Assembly: GCF_003992065.1 (NCBI RefSeq)
Contig: NZ_RQUZ01000003.1
Location: forward strand, 108,951-172,950
DNA from: Veillonella seminalis
GTDB lineage: Bacteria > Bacillota > Negativicutes > Veillonellales > Veillonellaceae
DNA length: 64,000 nucleotides
Reading direction: 5' to 3'
Part shown: one piece after another, positions 17,924 to 28,647 of the stretch
Numbering within the stretch: position 1 is the first letter of the stretch
Layout of the letters: each line of letters opens with the position of its first letter
Notes under the pieces: generated by a model
The model's database searches: none
Seen by the model: only the letters and a program-made list of their open reading frames with translations
What the model was told of the DNA's origin: nothing
Program-made: the position numbers and the translations under genes

Positions 17924-18865
17924 TTAAATTTTTAAAACATCTGCCAAGACTTTGTTGACCACTGTATAAGGGTCGTTTTGACGCTGGTTTACAGCATCTA
18001 CTTGGCTGTCAAATTCGTCACTCGCTACCACTACTTCAGCAACGCGACGACCGATTTGTTCATTAATCATAGCGATGATTTCATTTCTTGTTCTGTCTTG
18101 ACGGCGAACACTTAATTCGTCGCTGTCTTCCAAGAATTCGAAATGTTCATCTAACGCTTCGACTAATTCATCAACACCTTCGTCCTTGCTGGCAATGGTA
18201 CGTTTAATCGGAGGACGCCACTTAATCTCACGGGAGTCTAAGTCGAGCATCATTTCAATTTCAACGTTCAGCTTATCGCAACCGTCGCGGTCGGCTTTGT
18301 TAATGGCGAATACATCGCCGATTTCCAAAATACCGGCTTTGATGGCCTGGATGTCATCACCGAGACCAGGTACAAGTACAACCAAAACGCTATCAGCATT
18401 TTTAACGATATCAACTTCTGATTGACCGACACCTACGGTTTCAATAATTACAAGGTCCATACCGAACGCATCCATCAGCTTAACCGCATCAGATGTTTTC
18501 TTAGATAATCCGCCTAAGCTGCCTCGAGTCCCCATACTACGAATAAATACGTTTTCGTTTAACGTCAAATCATTCATGCGAATACGGTCACCCAAGATGG
18601 CACCACCGGAAAACGGACTGGTCGGATCCACTGCAACAATACCGATTTTTTTACCTTGCTGTAAATATTGTTTAACAATTTTATCTGTCAAGGTACTCTT
18701 ACCGGCGCCTGGAGCCCCGGTAACCCCTAAAATACGAGCACGACCCGTTTTAGGATAAATCGCTTTCATAATGTCGATTGCTTCATCATATTCACTTTCG
18801 ACTGCAGTAATGGCTCTTGCCAAGGCCAGTCGGGAACCGTTTAATAGTTCTTTGACTAAATCCAT
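17924..18865 (-). CDS. meaB: MeaB/ArgK GTPase, methylmalonyl-CoA mutase chaperone
   Basis: This G3E GTPase has the P-loop GAPGAGKSTL, the switch region and NKAD. MeaB loads and protects adenosylcobalamin in methylmalonyl-CoA mutase. About 313 residues. I chose the ATG at 18865 (MDLVKELL); a GTG three codons earlier (18874) is also possible because the ribosome site AGGAAGG lies between the ideal spacings of the two. It directly follows the B12-binding subunit gene. Confidence 0.94.
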   Translation of the reverse strand: MDLVKELLNGSRLALARAITAVESEYDEAIDIMKAIYPKTGRARILGVTGAPGAGKSTLTDKIVKQYLQQGKKIGIVAVDPTSPFSGGAILGDRIRMNDLTLNENVFIRSMGTRGSLGGLSKKTSDAVKLMDAFGMDLVIIETVGVGQSEVDIVKNADSVLVVLVPGLGDDIQAIKAGILEIGDVFAINKADRDGCDKLNVEIEMMLDLDSREIKWRPPIKRTIASKDEGVDELVEALDEHFEFLEDSDELSVRRQDRTRNEIIAMINEQIGRRVAEVVVASDEFDSQVDAVNQRQNDPYTVVNKVLADVLKI

Positions 18866-18937
18866 TGGTTGCACCGCCTTCCTATATAGTGACAGGCCCA
18901 GACTTGTAAAAATCCGAGCCTGTTACTAAAAAACATC

Positions 18938-19333
18938 TTATTTTACGTGAGCTTTGATAAATTCGATTACATCGCCTGTAGGCGTGCCAGGAGTAAATAC
19001 TGCTGCAACACCTGCATCTTTAAGACCAGGGATATCAGCATCAGGAATTACGCCGCCGCCTACTACAAGAACGTCACCCATACCTTTTTCTTTTAACATT
19101 TCAACGATTTTAGGGAATAATGTGTTGTGAGCACCGGAAAGAAGGCTCAATGCAACAACATTAACGTCTTCTTGTTCAGCTGCTGCAACAATTTGTTCCG
19201 GCGTCTGACGAAGACCAGTATAAATTACTTCAAAACCAGCATCGCGAAGTGCGCGAGCTACAACTTTAGCACCACGGTCATGACCGTCAAGACCTGGTTT
19301 TGCTACTAATACACGAATACGTTTTTCTGCCAT
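18938..19333 (-). CDS. Methylmalonyl-CoA mutase, B12-binding subunit
   Basis: The 131-residue protein is a stand-alone cobalamin-binding domain with DGHDRG (16-21), in which His18 is the lower axial ligand, then SLLSGAH and GGGVIPD. It equals the C-terminal domain of single-chain mutases, so the enzyme is split, with the catalytic barrel encoded next upstream. GGAGG precedes the ATG. Confidence 0.95.
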   Translation of the reverse strand: MAEKRIRVLVAKPGLDGHDRGAKVVARALRDAGFEVIYTGLRQTPEQIVAAAEQEDVNVVALSLLSGAHNTLFPKIVEMLKEKGMGDVLVVGGGVIPDADIPGLKDAGVAAVFTPGTPTGDVIEFIKAHVK

Positions 19334-19378
19334 GATAGATTACCTCCGAACTAATCGTTTGCTTATTATACTTGAGAA

Positions 19379-21037
19379 TTATAACGTGGAGTGAGCTTGG
19401 TATTCGCCGAATACTTCACGTAATACGTTACAAATTTCGCCTAATGTTGCATAAGTACGAACTGCATCAAGAATTAATGGCATAAGGTTAACATTTTCAT
19501 CTTTTGCCCCTTCTTTAAGTGCTGCCAATGCTTTTTCAACTGCAGCGTTGTCACGTTCTGCACGAACTTGCTGAGTTTTCTTAGCCTGGTTAACACCTAC
19601 GGAAGCGTCTACACGAAGAAGACCTTCAACAGGTTTTTCTTCAACCTGGAATTTGTTAACGCCTACGATAGTGCGGAGACCGGATTCAACTTCCATCTGC
19701 CATTTGTATGCAGATTCCTGAATTTCTTTCTGGATGTAACCTTTTTCAATAGCTACTACAGCACCGCCCATTTCGTCGATTTTCTTAATGTATTCGGCAG
19801 CTTCATCGTAAATTGCATTAGTCATAGCTTCTACATAGTAGGAACCGCCCAATGGGTCAATTACGTCAGCCAAACCGGATTCATAAGCAACGATCTGTTG
19901 AGTACGAAGAGCAACCTGTACGGAAGCTTCTGTAGGAAGTGCCAAAGCTTCGTCACGGGAGTTTGTATGTAAGGATTGAGTACCACCCATTACAGCAGCG
20001 GCAGTCTGTAAAGCTACACGAACGATGTTGTTATCAACTTGTTGTGCAGTCAACATGGAACCGGCAGTCTGAGTATGTACACGAAGCATCATGGATTTAG
20101 CTTTTTTAGCACCAAAACGTTCTTTCATGATGTGAGCCCATAAACGACGGGACGCACGGAATTTAGCAACTTCTTCAAGTACGTTGTTGTGAGCATTCCA
20201 GAAGAAGGATAAACGACCAGCGAAAGCATCAACGTCTAAGCCGGCTTTCAAAGCAGCTTCTACGTAAGCAATACCGTCAGCAATTGTGAATGCGATTTCC
20301 TGTGCAGCAGTGGAACCGGCTTCACGAATATGGTAACCGGAAATGGAAATTGTGTTCCATTTTGGTACATTCTGAGAGCAATATTCGAAAATATTGGTAA
20401 TCAAGCGCATGGATGGTTTTGGTGGGAAAATGTAAGTACCACGAGCGGCATATTCTTTAAGAATATCGTTCTGGATAGTACCCATCAAAGCGGATGCAGG
20501 TACGCCCTGTTTTTCAGCTACTGCGATGTACATAGCAAGAAGAACGGATGCAGGAGCATTGATTGTCATGGAAGTGGAAACTTTACCGAGGTCGATACCG
20601 TCGAACAAGATTTCCATATCTTTCAAGGAGTCAATTGCTACCCCTACTTTACCAACTTCGCCTTCAGCCATAGCGTCATCGGAGTCATAACCGATCTGAG
20701 TTGGCAAGTCAAATGCACAACTAAGGCCGGTAGCACCGGATTCGATAAGGTAACGATAACGTTTGTTGGATTCTTCAGCAGTTGCGAAACCGGCATACAT
20801 ACGCATTGTCCAGAAACGACCACGATACATTGTAGGTTGTACGCCACGAGTATAAGGGTATTCACCAGGGAACCCTAAATCTTTTTCATAGTCAAAACCT
20901 TCAATATCAAGTGGAGTGTATAAACGGTTGTACTTCAAGTTTTTACGTTCTGGGAATTTAGCAATCTTTTCTGCAACTTCTGCCTCATATTTGGCGAGAT
21001 TAGCTTTTAGAGCTTCGTTAGCCATAATTTTCATCAT
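19379..21037 (-). CDS. Methylmalonyl-CoA mutase, catalytic subunit
   Basis: The 552-residue protein is the substrate-binding barrel of methylmalonyl-CoA mutase ([29 protein letters not shown] N-terminus; RIHTQTAG-like [11 protein letters not shown]). It lacks the B12 domain, which is separate at 18938-19333. It converts succinyl-CoA to (R)-methylmalonyl-CoA. AGGAGG is followed at once by ATG-ATG, with a third ATG (21025) 12 nt away, so the exact start among MMKIMANEA is uncertain. Confidence 0.96.
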   Translation of the reverse strand: MMKIMANEALKANLAKYEAEVAEKIAKFPERKNLKYNRLYTPLDIEGFDYEKDLGFPGEYPYTRGVQPTMYRGRFWTMRMYAGFATAEESNKRYRYLIESGATGLSCAFDLPTQIGYDSDDAMAEGEVGKVGVAIDSLKDMEILFDGIDLGKVSTSMTINAPASVLLAMYIAVAEKQGVPASALMGTIQNDILKEYAARGTYIFPPKPSMRLITNIFEYCSQNVPKWNTISISGYHIREAGSTAAQEIAFTIADGIAYVEAALKAGLDVDAFAGRLSFFWNAHNNVLEEVAKFRASRRLWAHIMKERFGAKKAKSMMLRVHTQTAGSMLTAQQVDNNIVRVALQTAAAVMGGTQSLHTNSRDEALALPTEASVQVALRTQQIVAYESGLADVIDPLGGSYYVEAMTNAIYDEAAEYIKKIDEMGGAVVAIEKGYIQKEIQESAYKWQMEVESGLRTIVGVNKFQVEEKPVEGLLRVDASVGVNQAKKTQQVRAERDNAAVEKALAALKEGAKDENVNLMPLILDAVRTYATLGEICNVLREVFGEYQAHSTL

Positions 21038-21053
21038 CCTCCTAAATAAACCT

Positions 21054-22556
21054 TTACTTCTTCATGCTTCCAGTTTCTTGGAAACGTTTATGCCAAGAAA
21101 GAGCTTCGTCGAGCAAAATCGGTGTATGGGCGTGTTTTGTCGCTACAATGGCTCTTTCGAGGTAATCTTCTAACATTGGTTTGTAATCCGGATGTGCACA
21201 GTTTTTAATGATTAAACGAGCACGTTCTTCCGGAGCCAAACCACGGCAATCAGCAACGCCTTGTTCAGTACAGAATACCATTACATCGTGTTCTGTATGG
21301 TCAATGTGGGAACACATTGGAACAACGGAGCTGATAGCACCATCTTTGGCTACTGAATTTGTACAGAAGATAGAGATATAAGCGTTACGAGCGAAGTCGC
21401 CGGAACCGCCGATACCGTTCATCATCTTACTACCCATGATATGAGTGGAGTTTACATTACCAAAAATATCAAATTCAATAGCTGTATTCATAGCAATAAC
21501 GCCGAGGCGTCGAGCTAATTCAGGACTATTGGAAAGTTCTTGCGGCCGAAGAATAATTTTCTTCGAATACAAATCAACGTTATCATAAAAACGTTTTAAT
21601 CCATCTGGGGATGGCGATAATGCAGTACCGGAACATACTTCAACTTTACCGGCATCAATAAGATCGAACATGCCGTCTTGGATAACTTCGGTAAAGATTG
21701 AAAGATTTGTGAACGGACCTTGTGCCAAACCACTAATAACAGCATTTGCTACAGAACCTACACCGGATTGTAACGGTAATAAATTCTTAGGTAAGCGGTC
21801 ATGTTTAATTTCATTCTGGAAGAATTCGATTAAATGCTGGCTCATTGCTTTTGCATCGTCATCAATAGCTGCCAATGGACGAGTTTTATCGGTAATATCG
21901 CATGGTACGATAGCTACGATTTTTTCAGGATCACATGGGATATAAGGTGTACCCACACGGTTACCAGGACCGGTAATAGGTAATGGTTGACGATATGGAG
22001 GATCCAATGGTTCGTAGATATCATGCATACCTACTAAGCTCATAGGTTGCGATACATTAACTTCAACAATAACTTTCTTAGCTTTGTGAATGTAGGTTGG
22101 AGTGTTGCCTACCGAAGTTGATGGAACAATGCCACCGTCTTCACGGATACATACAGCTTCTACAATTGCTACATCGCAGTCGCCATAGAAACCATAGCGA
22201 ACATTCTGAGCTACATGGCTGAGATGCATGTCGTTGTAGCGTACTTTCGCGGCGTTCAAAGCCTTACGCATATCACCATTTGTCTGGTAAGGGAAACGAC
22301 GGGCAATCCCATTAACTCGAACTAAAGCACCATCAGCTTCATCACCAACTGAAGCGCCTGTCCACAAGTCAATCTGGAATGGATCGCTTTCCATTCGTTT
22401 TGCTAAGGCCAAAGGAACTGCTTTCGGATAACCGGATGGGGTAAAACCACTAATACCCACATGGTCGCCCGGGTTGATCAACAAAGCTGCTTCTTCAGCT
22501 GTAACGATTCTAGCTTGAAGAGCACTGCCTTGCACGCGATCGAGGATGTTAATCAT
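21054..22556 (-). CDS. scpC: Succinate/propionate CoA transferase (acetyl-CoA hydrolase family)
   Basis: The 500-residue protein belongs to the Cat1/ScpC group of class I CoA transferases, with the catalytic Glu in IFTEVIQDG (about residue 290) and the C-terminal [13 protein letters not shown] block. It transfers CoA from propionyl-CoA (or acetyl-CoA) to succinate, closing the cycle without ATP. The ATG at 22556 is 9 nt from AGGAG; the ATG at 22565 abuts it and is unlikely. It is the first gene of the operon. Confidence 0.93.
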   Translation of the reverse strand: MINILDRVQGSALQARIVTAEEAALLINPGDHVGISGFTPSGYPKAVPLALAKRMESDPFQIDLWTGASVGDEADGALVRVNGIARRFPYQTNGDMRKALNAAKVRYNDMHLSHVAQNVRYGFYGDCDVAIVEAVCIREDGGIVPSTSVGNTPTYIHKAKKVIVEVNVSQPMSLVGMHDIYEPLDPPYRQPLPITGPGNRVGTPYIPCDPEKIVAIVPCDITDKTRPLAAIDDDAKAMSQHLIEFFQNEIKHDRLPKNLLPLQSGVGSVANAVISGLAQGPFTNLSIFTEVIQDGMFDLIDAGKVEVCSGTALSPSPDGLKRFYDNVDLYSKKIILRPQELSNSPELARRLGVIAMNTAIEFDIFGNVNSTHIMGSKMMNGIGGSGDFARNAYISIFCTNSVAKDGAISSVVPMCSHIDHTEHDVMVFCTEQGVADCRGLAPEERARLIIKNCAHPDYKPMLEDYLERAIVATKHAHTPILLDEALSWHKRFQETGSMKK

Positions 22557-22762
22557 CACTACCATCTCCTTTAAAAAGTTTGAATGACATTAAATTGTAC
22601 TTCCGCATTCCAATACTAATACATATTCGACAAAAGTTTGAAATATCCTCTTTTTTTGTGAATATTTTTTTGAATTTACTCACATTTTACCGTATCGAAA
22701 ATCTTCTCTTTCATCGACATAATTAGATGTTGTTTAAAGAATTATACTTCAAACTATGGCTA

Positions 22763-22791
22763 AGTTTAGAAGAATTATTTTTCTTTGTCAA
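22763..22791 (-). promoter_or_regulatory. Promoter of the succinate-to-propionate operon
   Basis: A perfect TTGACA (-35, 22786-22791) and TAAACT (-10, 22763-22768) are separated by 17 nt on the minus strand. The start site should be near 22756, giving a leader of about 200 nt that is AT-rich. An 11-bp sequence (AAAAGTTTGAA, plus strand) occurs at 22574-22584 and 22632-22642, and an inverted 8-bp core at 22748-22755, near the start site. Confidence 0.75.
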
Positions 22792-22820
22792 CCAATATGC
22801 ATAAATGATATTTCATATAC

Positions 22821-22869
22821 AAAAAAGTATAGGTATGATGAATTATTATCATCATACCTATACTTTTTT
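22821..22869. terminator. Terminator of the valS operon
   Basis: A 21-bp perfect stem (22821-22841 with 22849-22869) with a 7-nt loop ends in T6 on both strands. It separates the valS-folC-ligase operon from the promoter of the CoA transferase operon. The sequence between it and the ligase gene (22870-23029) shows nothing else. Confidence 0.92.
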
Positions 22870-23029
22870 AGGATATATTGTCAACTGACATCTAAAATTT
22901 TCGGTTGGCAATAACTTGTGTTATCAAAATTATTAATCATGTCAGCAATTTCAATATATTCGATATTCTCTTATTATTTATTTAGATTTAGCTCATTCAA
23001 TAAATTAATTATTTTTTATTTGAATCTGC

Positions 23030-24292
23030 TCATTTTTCAGATTCATTTTCAAGCTGTTCGACGGACTTATGTTTGTAAGTATATAAAACAGATGAAGCCC
23101 AGCCTAACAACTGCCAGAAAATAACCGATACCTGGTGGCTGAACAAATCATGATCAAAGAGACCACTCACCGTTATGCCCACTACAACCGCACCGATACC
23201 ATACTTTACAATGTTGCTGATAGTCGCTTTCGGTAAGCGCAATGCATAAACAGCATGACCGTAAATAGCCGTAAAATAAAACAGCACACCGGGAATACCG
23301 ATTTCAGCCAATACATTTAAAAACATGTTATGTGCGTGATAGATTATCACATTAGTGGACTGAATATAGTAATTGTAATGCGGGTATTCGAACCAGAATG
23401 CATCCCAACCGATACCGAAAATCGGATAATCCGCAATCATATAGGTTGTACTGTCCCATAAAGCCCATCTGAGTATAGCCGAGGTATCATTGCCGTCAAA
23501 GAGCGACCATAATCTCGATGCCACCTCACCATGGTAGCCAAACAACACGATGGGAATAACCAACAACGACAAAAGCAAGCGTCGATCGATAACAATGCCC
23601 CAATATACTACCACACAGGCAAAGCTGAGCCAAATAGCACGTGAATATGTCAGAGTCATACAAACCAAGAAAAACAAGGCCATCGGCACCATCCATGCCA
23701 AAAGTCGCCAACGTTTTTCTTTGAGCCCCTGAAAAATTCCCGTTCCCGCCATGGACAAGACAATCAATAAATATTCACCGAACAGATTCGGATTCTGTAA
23801 TGTGGCAAACATACGCCGCTTCAATAGCGGAAAATGAGTCGCATCCACCCACTGTTTTAAAAACTCCATGGACGTCGTCATATACTGATAGACACCGACC
23901 AGGCAAACAATAAAGGCGGACCACATAAAAATACGCAAAAAGACACGCCACTGTGCCAGCTCTCGTAAGTAGCGATATGTGAGGAAATAAATTCCGCCGT
24001 ACATACCTACATTATAGAGCCAGCTCATTGTCGTCCACATCGGTCTGGCTGAGCCGAGGGCAGATAAAAAACTCCACCCCATAAAGCCCAACACGCACCA
24101 TTGTAACCAGGAAGCCGGCCTGGACAACGGACTATAACGCAACGTATCCCAAACACTGAGTAAAAGTGCAATAATGACCAGTGCATCGCCCAGCCATGGA
24201 TGTAAAGGCATGACCAAAATAATGGCGTACAGGAGTCGCGTAATATATTGTTTCAGCTGTCGGCCCCCGCCTAAAGATACTGCACCTGTCAA
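23030..24292 (-). CDS. O-antigen ligase / Wzy-type membrane protein
   Basis: This is a polytopic membrane protein (about 10-12 segments) with the Wzy_C/O-antigen-ligase pattern: LTYSRAIWLS in the middle, then a large periplasmic loop with GIGWDAFWFEYPHY and HAHNMFLNVLAEIGIPG, whose His residues are typical. It probably transfers or polymerises a lipid-linked glycan; the exact substrate is unknown. I chose a TTG start at 24292 with AAGGAG 6 nt before it, which clears the folC stop; a GTG at 24322 would overlap folC. Confidence 0.8.
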   Translation of the reverse strand: MTGAVSLGGGRQLKQYITRLLYAIILVMPLHPWLGDALVIIALLLSVWDTLRYSPLSRPASWLQWCVLGFMGWSFLSALGSARPMWTTMSWLYNVGMYGGIYFLTYRYLRELAQWRVFLRIFMWSAFIVCLVGVYQYMTTSMEFLKQWVDATHFPLLKRRMFATLQNPNLFGEYLLIVLSMAGTGIFQGLKEKRWRLLAWMVPMALFFLVCMTLTYSRAIWLSFACVVVYWGIVIDRRLLLSLLVIPIVLFGYHGEVASRLWSLFDGNDTSAILRWALWDSTTYMIADYPIFGIGWDAFWFEYPHYNYYIQSTNVIIYHAHNMFLNVLAEIGIPGVLFYFTAIYGHAVYALRLPKATISNIVKYGIGAVVVGITVSGLFDHDLFSHQVSVIFWQLLGWASSVLYTYKHKSVEQLENESEK

Positions 24293-24303
24293 TACGTTCT
24301 CCT

Positions 24304-25587
24304 TTACTGAGCGTTTAACCACTCTTCTGCTTCACCAAGAATATATAAGGAACCGGCTACTGCAATGATATCACCGGCCTGAGTTGCTTCCATGGCTTTT
24401 TCCATACCTTCGCTAACGGTTGCCGCTGTCTGCGCAACACCCGGTACATATTCGGCCAATTCTTCCGGCGTAGATGTACGCGGTGTCGGAGCCGGCACGG
24501 TAATTACAGTATCATATGGGTTTACCAACTGTTCAATAACAGTTTTTACTTCTTTATCTTTCAAGACGGACAGCACAATAGCTTTCTGTCTGTCTTCAAA
24601 TACTTCTTCATACGTCAAATGGAATGCTTCAGCACCGCCGGCATTATGAGCGCCGTCAAAAACAAACGTACGATCAAGTTTTTTAATAATTTCAAAACGA
24701 CCGGCCCATTGTGCACGAGCCAAACCTTCACGCAAAGTTTCTTCGCTGATTACTTCATCACATTCCATTAAAACACGCACGGCACGGAAAGCACAAGCCA
24801 TATTAACAGCTTGATGTACACCTACCATTTTAGTAAAGAGCATGTCTTTATGACCGTCTTTATCTTCTAAAGTAATCATTTGACCATCTTCGGTAACGGT
24901 ACGGCTGGTAATCTTAAAATCTTCGTTAAAAACATAAATCTTAGAGTTCAGCTCTTTCGCTTTATCTTTAATAACCGCCAAGGCTTCCCCTTGAGCCGCT
25001 GTTACCACAGGAAGGCCCGGTTTAATAATGCCCGCCTTATGCGTTGCAATATCATGAATTGTATTACCGCAATATGCCTGATGATCCATGGACACATTGG
25101 TAATAACAGATACTTCCGGTGTAATTACATTCGTAGAATCAAGTAAGCCGCCAAGACCCACTTCTATAACTGCATAGTTAACCTGCTGTTCCGCAAAGAA
25201 CAGGAAGGCAGCAGCCGTTAATACTTCAAACTGAGTCGGCAATTCCAAACCTTTGGCTTCGACTTTGGTTACGGCTTCTTTTACTTTGCCAATCAATTCG
25301 CCAAATGCTTCTTCCGTAATATGGCGACCATTGACGGAAATTCGTTCGGTATAACTGATTAAATGTGGCGAAGTAAAACGACCGGAGCGATACCCGCTGG
25401 TGGTGAGCACCGAATCGATATACACGGTAACCGAACCTTTACCGTTCGTACCGGTTACATGAATCGTTTTATACGAGCGTTCCGGATGACCTAATTCGTC
25501 CAGTAAAGCACGAATTCGATCTAAACCGGGTTTGATGCCAAAAGATACACAACTGTCTAAATAGGCCACTGCCTCTGCGTACGTCAT
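24304..25587 (-). CDS. folC: Folylpolyglutamate synthase / dihydrofolate synthase
   Basis: The 427-residue Mur-ligase-like protein has the ATP-binding HVTGTNGKGSV, the TSPHLISYTERI segment and FDGAHN near residue 300. It adds glutamates to folates and may also make dihydrofolate from dihydropteroate. It follows valS by 9 nt with GGAGG before the ATG, a valS-folC arrangement frequent in Firmicutes. Confidence 0.95.
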   Translation of the reverse strand: MTYAEAVAYLDSCVSFGIKPGLDRIRALLDELGHPERSYKTIHVTGTNGKGSVTVYIDSVLTTSGYRSGRFTSPHLISYTERISVNGRHITEEAFGELIGKVKEAVTKVEAKGLELPTQFEVLTAAAFLFFAEQQVNYAVIEVGLGGLLDSTNVITPEVSVITNVSMDHQAYCGNTIHDIATHKAGIIKPGLPVVTAAQGEALAVIKDKAKELNSKIYVFNEDFKITSRTVTEDGQMITLEDKDGHKDMLFTKMVGVHQAVNMACAFRAVRVLMECDEVISEETLREGLARAQWAGRFEIIKKLDRTFVFDGAHNAGGAEAFHLTYEEVFEDRQKAIVLSVLKDKEVKTVIEQLVNPYDTVITVPAPTPRTSTPEELAEYVPGVAQTAATVSEGMEKAMEATQAGDIIAVAGSLYILGEAEEWLNAQ

Positions 25588-25596
25588 GATTACCTC

Positions 25597-28254
25597 CTAT
25601 AAGGTTTTAAGAAATTCTTCACGTTCAATAACAGCTTGTTGTTTCTGCTGATATTCAGCCAATTTGGCTTGTTCTTTTGCAACTACATCTGCCGGTGCTT
25701 TGGCCACGAAGCCCGGATTACCTAATTTACCTTCTAAACGAGCAATTTCTTTTTTCAATGTTTCTTTTTCTTTAGTCAAACGTTCCCGTTCTTTGGTTAC
25801 GTCGATTAAATCTTTGAGTAAGAGATATACTTCAAGACCGTTTACTACGGTTACCGTAGCATTTTCAGGTTTAGCATCGTCGGCGCCTAAAATTGTTACC
25901 GATTCAGCCCAACCCAACGTTTTAAAGTAATCTTGATGTTCGCTTACCATAGTGCGGAGCGATTCATCAGTTACAGCCAAAATAACGGCACTGCGTTTAC
26001 CCATCGGTACATTCATTTCGGCACGCATGTTACGAATGCCTTTAATGGCGTCCATCATAATGTTCATTTGAGCTGCGGCAGTGCTCTGGTCGGCAAACGG
26101 TAATGCCGTCGGCCATGGAGCCACTACGATACTTTCGCCTTCATGTGGCAAGTGTTGCCAAATGTGTTCGGTAACGAACGGCATGAACGGATGCAATAAT
26201 TCGAGCATGTGACGCAAAATAGTAACCAATAAGTATTGAACAACAGCACGGTCACGTCCGCCTTCTTTATTGTAAAGACGCGGTTTGGCCAATTCGATAA
26301 ACCAATCGCAATAGCTGTTCCAAATGAAGTCGTATACGCCGGCAGCCGCTTCGCCTAATTCGAATTTATCGAGGTTGTTGGTAATTGTGGCCACAGCATT
26401 ATTGTAGGTATCAATAATCCAGCGATCCGCCAAAGCAAAGTCTTCTTCATTCGGTACAAACTCAGGATCGTAATTATCTAAGTTCATTATAACAAATTTT
26501 GCGGCATTCCAAATCTTATTTGCAAAATTTCGATTAGCTTCTACACGTTCCATGTAAAAACGCATATCATTGCCCGGTGTATTACCGGTTACCAAAGTAA
26601 AGCGAAGTGCATCGGCACCGTATTCATTGATTACATCAAGCGGGTTGATACCATTGCCCAAGGATTTACTCATTTTACGGCCCTGGCTGTCTCGTACGAG
26701 TCCGTGAATGAATACATGTTTGAACGGAATTTCTTTTTCAAATTCAAGGCCCATGAAAATCATACGGGCAACCCAGAAGAAGATAATATCATAACCGGTT
26801 ACCATTACGCTGGTAGGATACCACTGAGCCAATTCTTTAGTCTGTTCCGGCCAACCCATAGTAGCAAACGGCCATAAAGCGGAACTGAACCAAGTATCAA
26901 GTACGTCTTCTTCCTGATGTACGTGACCGCCGCATTTAGGACATACAATAACATCTTCTTTGGATACGATAATTTCACCGCAATCATCGCAATACCAAGC
27001 AGGAATGCGATGGCCCCACCATAATTGACGGGAAATACACCAATCACGAATGTTTTCCAACCAATTGGTATAAGTTTTGGTAAAACGTTCCGGTACGAAT
27101 TCGATATCTTTATCCTTTACTACTTTCAAAGCCGGTTCAGCGAGCGAAGCCATTTTTACAAACCACTGTTTGGATACGAGCGGTTCTACGATGGTGTTAC
27201 AACGAGAACAATGACCTACACTGTGTTCATGGTCTTCGATTTTTTCAAGAAGCCCCTGTTCTTTAAGTTCAGCTACTACTTGTTTACGAGCCGCTTCGCG
27301 AGTCATACCTTCAAAGTGACCGGCTTCACTGTTCATAGTCGCCTCAAGATTCATAACTACGATGGATTCAAGATTATGGCGTTGTCCCATTTCAAAGTCG
27401 TTAGGGTCATGAGCCGGTGTAATTTTTACACAACCGGTACCAAAGCTTGGATCTACATAATCATCGGCAATTACCGAAATTTCGCGATTTACGAACGGTA
27501 ACAACAACGTTTTGCCGATAATATCTTTATAACGATCATCCTCTGGATTTACCGCAACCGCCACGTCACCGAACATAGTTTCCGGACGAGTTGTGGCAAC
27601 CGTTACAAATCGACCTGCTTCACCAACTACCGGGTATTTAATAAACCATAAATGGCCGGCTTCGTCGCTGTGTTCTACTTCAATATCACTGAGAACCGTG
27701 TGACAGCTCGGACACCAGTTGGCAATGCGTTCGCCGCGATAAATAAGACCTTTTTCATATAAACTTACGAATACTTCACGAACAGCTTTGTAATAACCGT
27801 CATCCAAAGTAAAGCGTTCACGAGTCCAGTCGCAGGAAGCGCCTAAACTGCGAATCTGTTTTACAATCGTGCTACCGTATTCTTCTTTCCATTTCCATAC
27901 ACGTTTTACAAATTCTTCACGGCCCAGATCATAACGGCTTTTACCTTCAGTTTCCTTAAGGTTCTGTTCTACCTTTACCTGCGTTGCGATACCGGCATGG
28001 TCCGTACCCGGCATCCAAAGAACATTGTAACCCTGCATACGTTTGAAACGGATTAAAATATCCTGCAAAGTATTGTCCAATGCATGGCCCATGTGAAGTT
28101 GACCTGTTACATTTGGCGGTGGCAATACGATGCTGAACGGTTTCTTAGATTCATCTACTTCTTCGTGGAAGTAACCTTGTTTTTCCCAAAATTCATACCA
28201 ATTTTTCTCAATTTCCCCCGGATTATAGGTTGTTAAATTTTTGAACTCACTCAT
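25597..28254 (-). CDS. valS: Valyl-tRNA synthetase
   Basis: The 885-residue class I synthetase carries the HIGH motif as HMGH in [18 protein letters not shown] in [11 protein letters not shown], a CPKCGG zinc-type knuckle and the C-terminal ValS coiled-coil arm (about 820-885). The length is typical. Expression is controlled by a valine T-box in the leader. It is the first gene of valS-folC-ligase. Confidence 0.98.
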   Translation of the reverse strand: MSEFKNLTTYNPGEIEKNWYEFWEKQGYFHEEVDESKKPFSIVLPPPNVTGQLHMGHALDNTLQDILIRFKRMQGYNVLWMPGTDHAGIATQVKVEQNLKETEGKSRYDLGREEFVKRVWKWKEEYGSTIVKQIRSLGASCDWTRERFTLDDGYYKAVREVFVSLYEKGLIYRGERIANWCPSCHTVLSDIEVEHSDEAGHLWFIKYPVVGEAGRFVTVATTRPETMFGDVAVAVNPEDDRYKDIIGKTLLLPFVNREISVIADDYVDPSFGTGCVKITPAHDPNDFEMGQRHNLESIVVMNLEATMNSEAGHFEGMTREAARKQVVAELKEQGLLEKIEDHEHSVGHCSRCNTIVEPLVSKQWFVKMASLAEPALKVVKDKDIEFVPERFTKTYTNWLENIRDWCISRQLWWGHRIPAWYCDDCGEIIVSKEDVIVCPKCGGHVHQEEDVLDTWFSSALWPFATMGWPEQTKELAQWYPTSVMVTGYDIIFFWVARMIFMGLEFEKEIPFKHVFIHGLVRDSQGRKMSKSLGNGINPLDVINEYGADALRFTLVTGNTPGNDMRFYMERVEANRNFANKIWNAAKFVIMNLDNYDPEFVPNEEDFALADRWIIDTYNNAVATITNNLDKFELGEAAAGVYDFIWNSYCDWFIELAKPRLYNKEGGRDRAVVQYLLVTILRHMLELLHPFMPFVTEHIWQHLPHEGESIVVAPWPTALPFADQSTAAAQMNIMMDAIKGIRNMRAEMNVPMGKRSAVILAVTDESLRTMVSEHQDYFKTLGWAESVTILGADDAKPENATVTVVNGLEVYLLLKDLIDVTKERERLTKEKETLKKEIARLEGKLGNPGFVAKAPADVVAKEQAKLAEYQQKQQAVIEREEFLKTL

Positions 28255-28276
28255 GGCAGTTCCTCCTCAATGATAT

Positions 28277-28602
28277 AAAAAAAGCCCTCTCGTCCATTAG
28301 GACGAAAGGGCTCAACTTCCGCGGTACCACCTAGATTATTGCCGTTGCAATCACTCTTTACCGTTAACGGGGTTAACCGGACAAAACTACGCACAATCCA
28401 AACGATTGCTTCATCAAGTCAGCTCAAAGGCTACCCTCTTCCTTTTACGTACGTTGCTCGCACCTTACCAACGCTCTCTGCCACGCTATGAGAAGATTTT
28501 TCCTTATCTCAGCTTTGTTATACAACTATCAATTTAATACGGCTGTAGAAATACGGCAATCAGGCCCTACCTGATATCCAAGAATTTGACACAACTGTAT
28601 CT
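28277..28602 (-). promoter_or_regulatory. Valine T-box riboswitch leader
   Basis: The leader of valS contains the canonical T-box core GGTGGTACCGCG (minus strand, around 28320-28332) that pairs with the tRNA acceptor end, an AGAGAG-containing stem I region (around 28480) and a GTA valine codon at 28432-28434 as likely specifier. It ends in a 12-13-bp terminator hairpin (28283-28312) followed by T7. Uncharged tRNA-Val should stabilise the antiterminator and switch valS-folC on. Confidence 0.92.
28283..28312 (-). terminator. T-box attenuator terminator
   Basis: On the minus strand AGCCCTTTCGTC pairs with GACGAGAGGGCT (one G-U) around a loop and is followed by TTTTTTT. It is the regulated terminator of the valS T-box. 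Confidence 0.92.
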
Positions 28603-28608
28603 CTACTC

Positions 28609-28637
28609 ATAATATCTAAAAATTACGTACCTGTCAA
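28609..28637 (-). promoter_or_regulatory. Promoter of the valS T-box transcript
   Basis: A perfect TTGACA (28632-28637) and TATTAT (28609-28614) separated by 17 nt lie just beyond the tatC stop codon, placing the T-box transcript start near 28602. Confidence 0.8.
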
Positions 28638-28647
28638 TTTTCTTTAT

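Noticed and set aside
20330..20878. Long plus-strand open frame opposite the mutase gene
   Set aside because: It is a shadow of the coding sequence on the other strand; its Cys- and His-rich translation lacks any domain and there is no ribosome site.
22566..22762. Cobalamin riboswitch in the mutase operon leader
   Set aside because: The leader is AT-rich and lacks the B12-box and the expected GC-rich stems.
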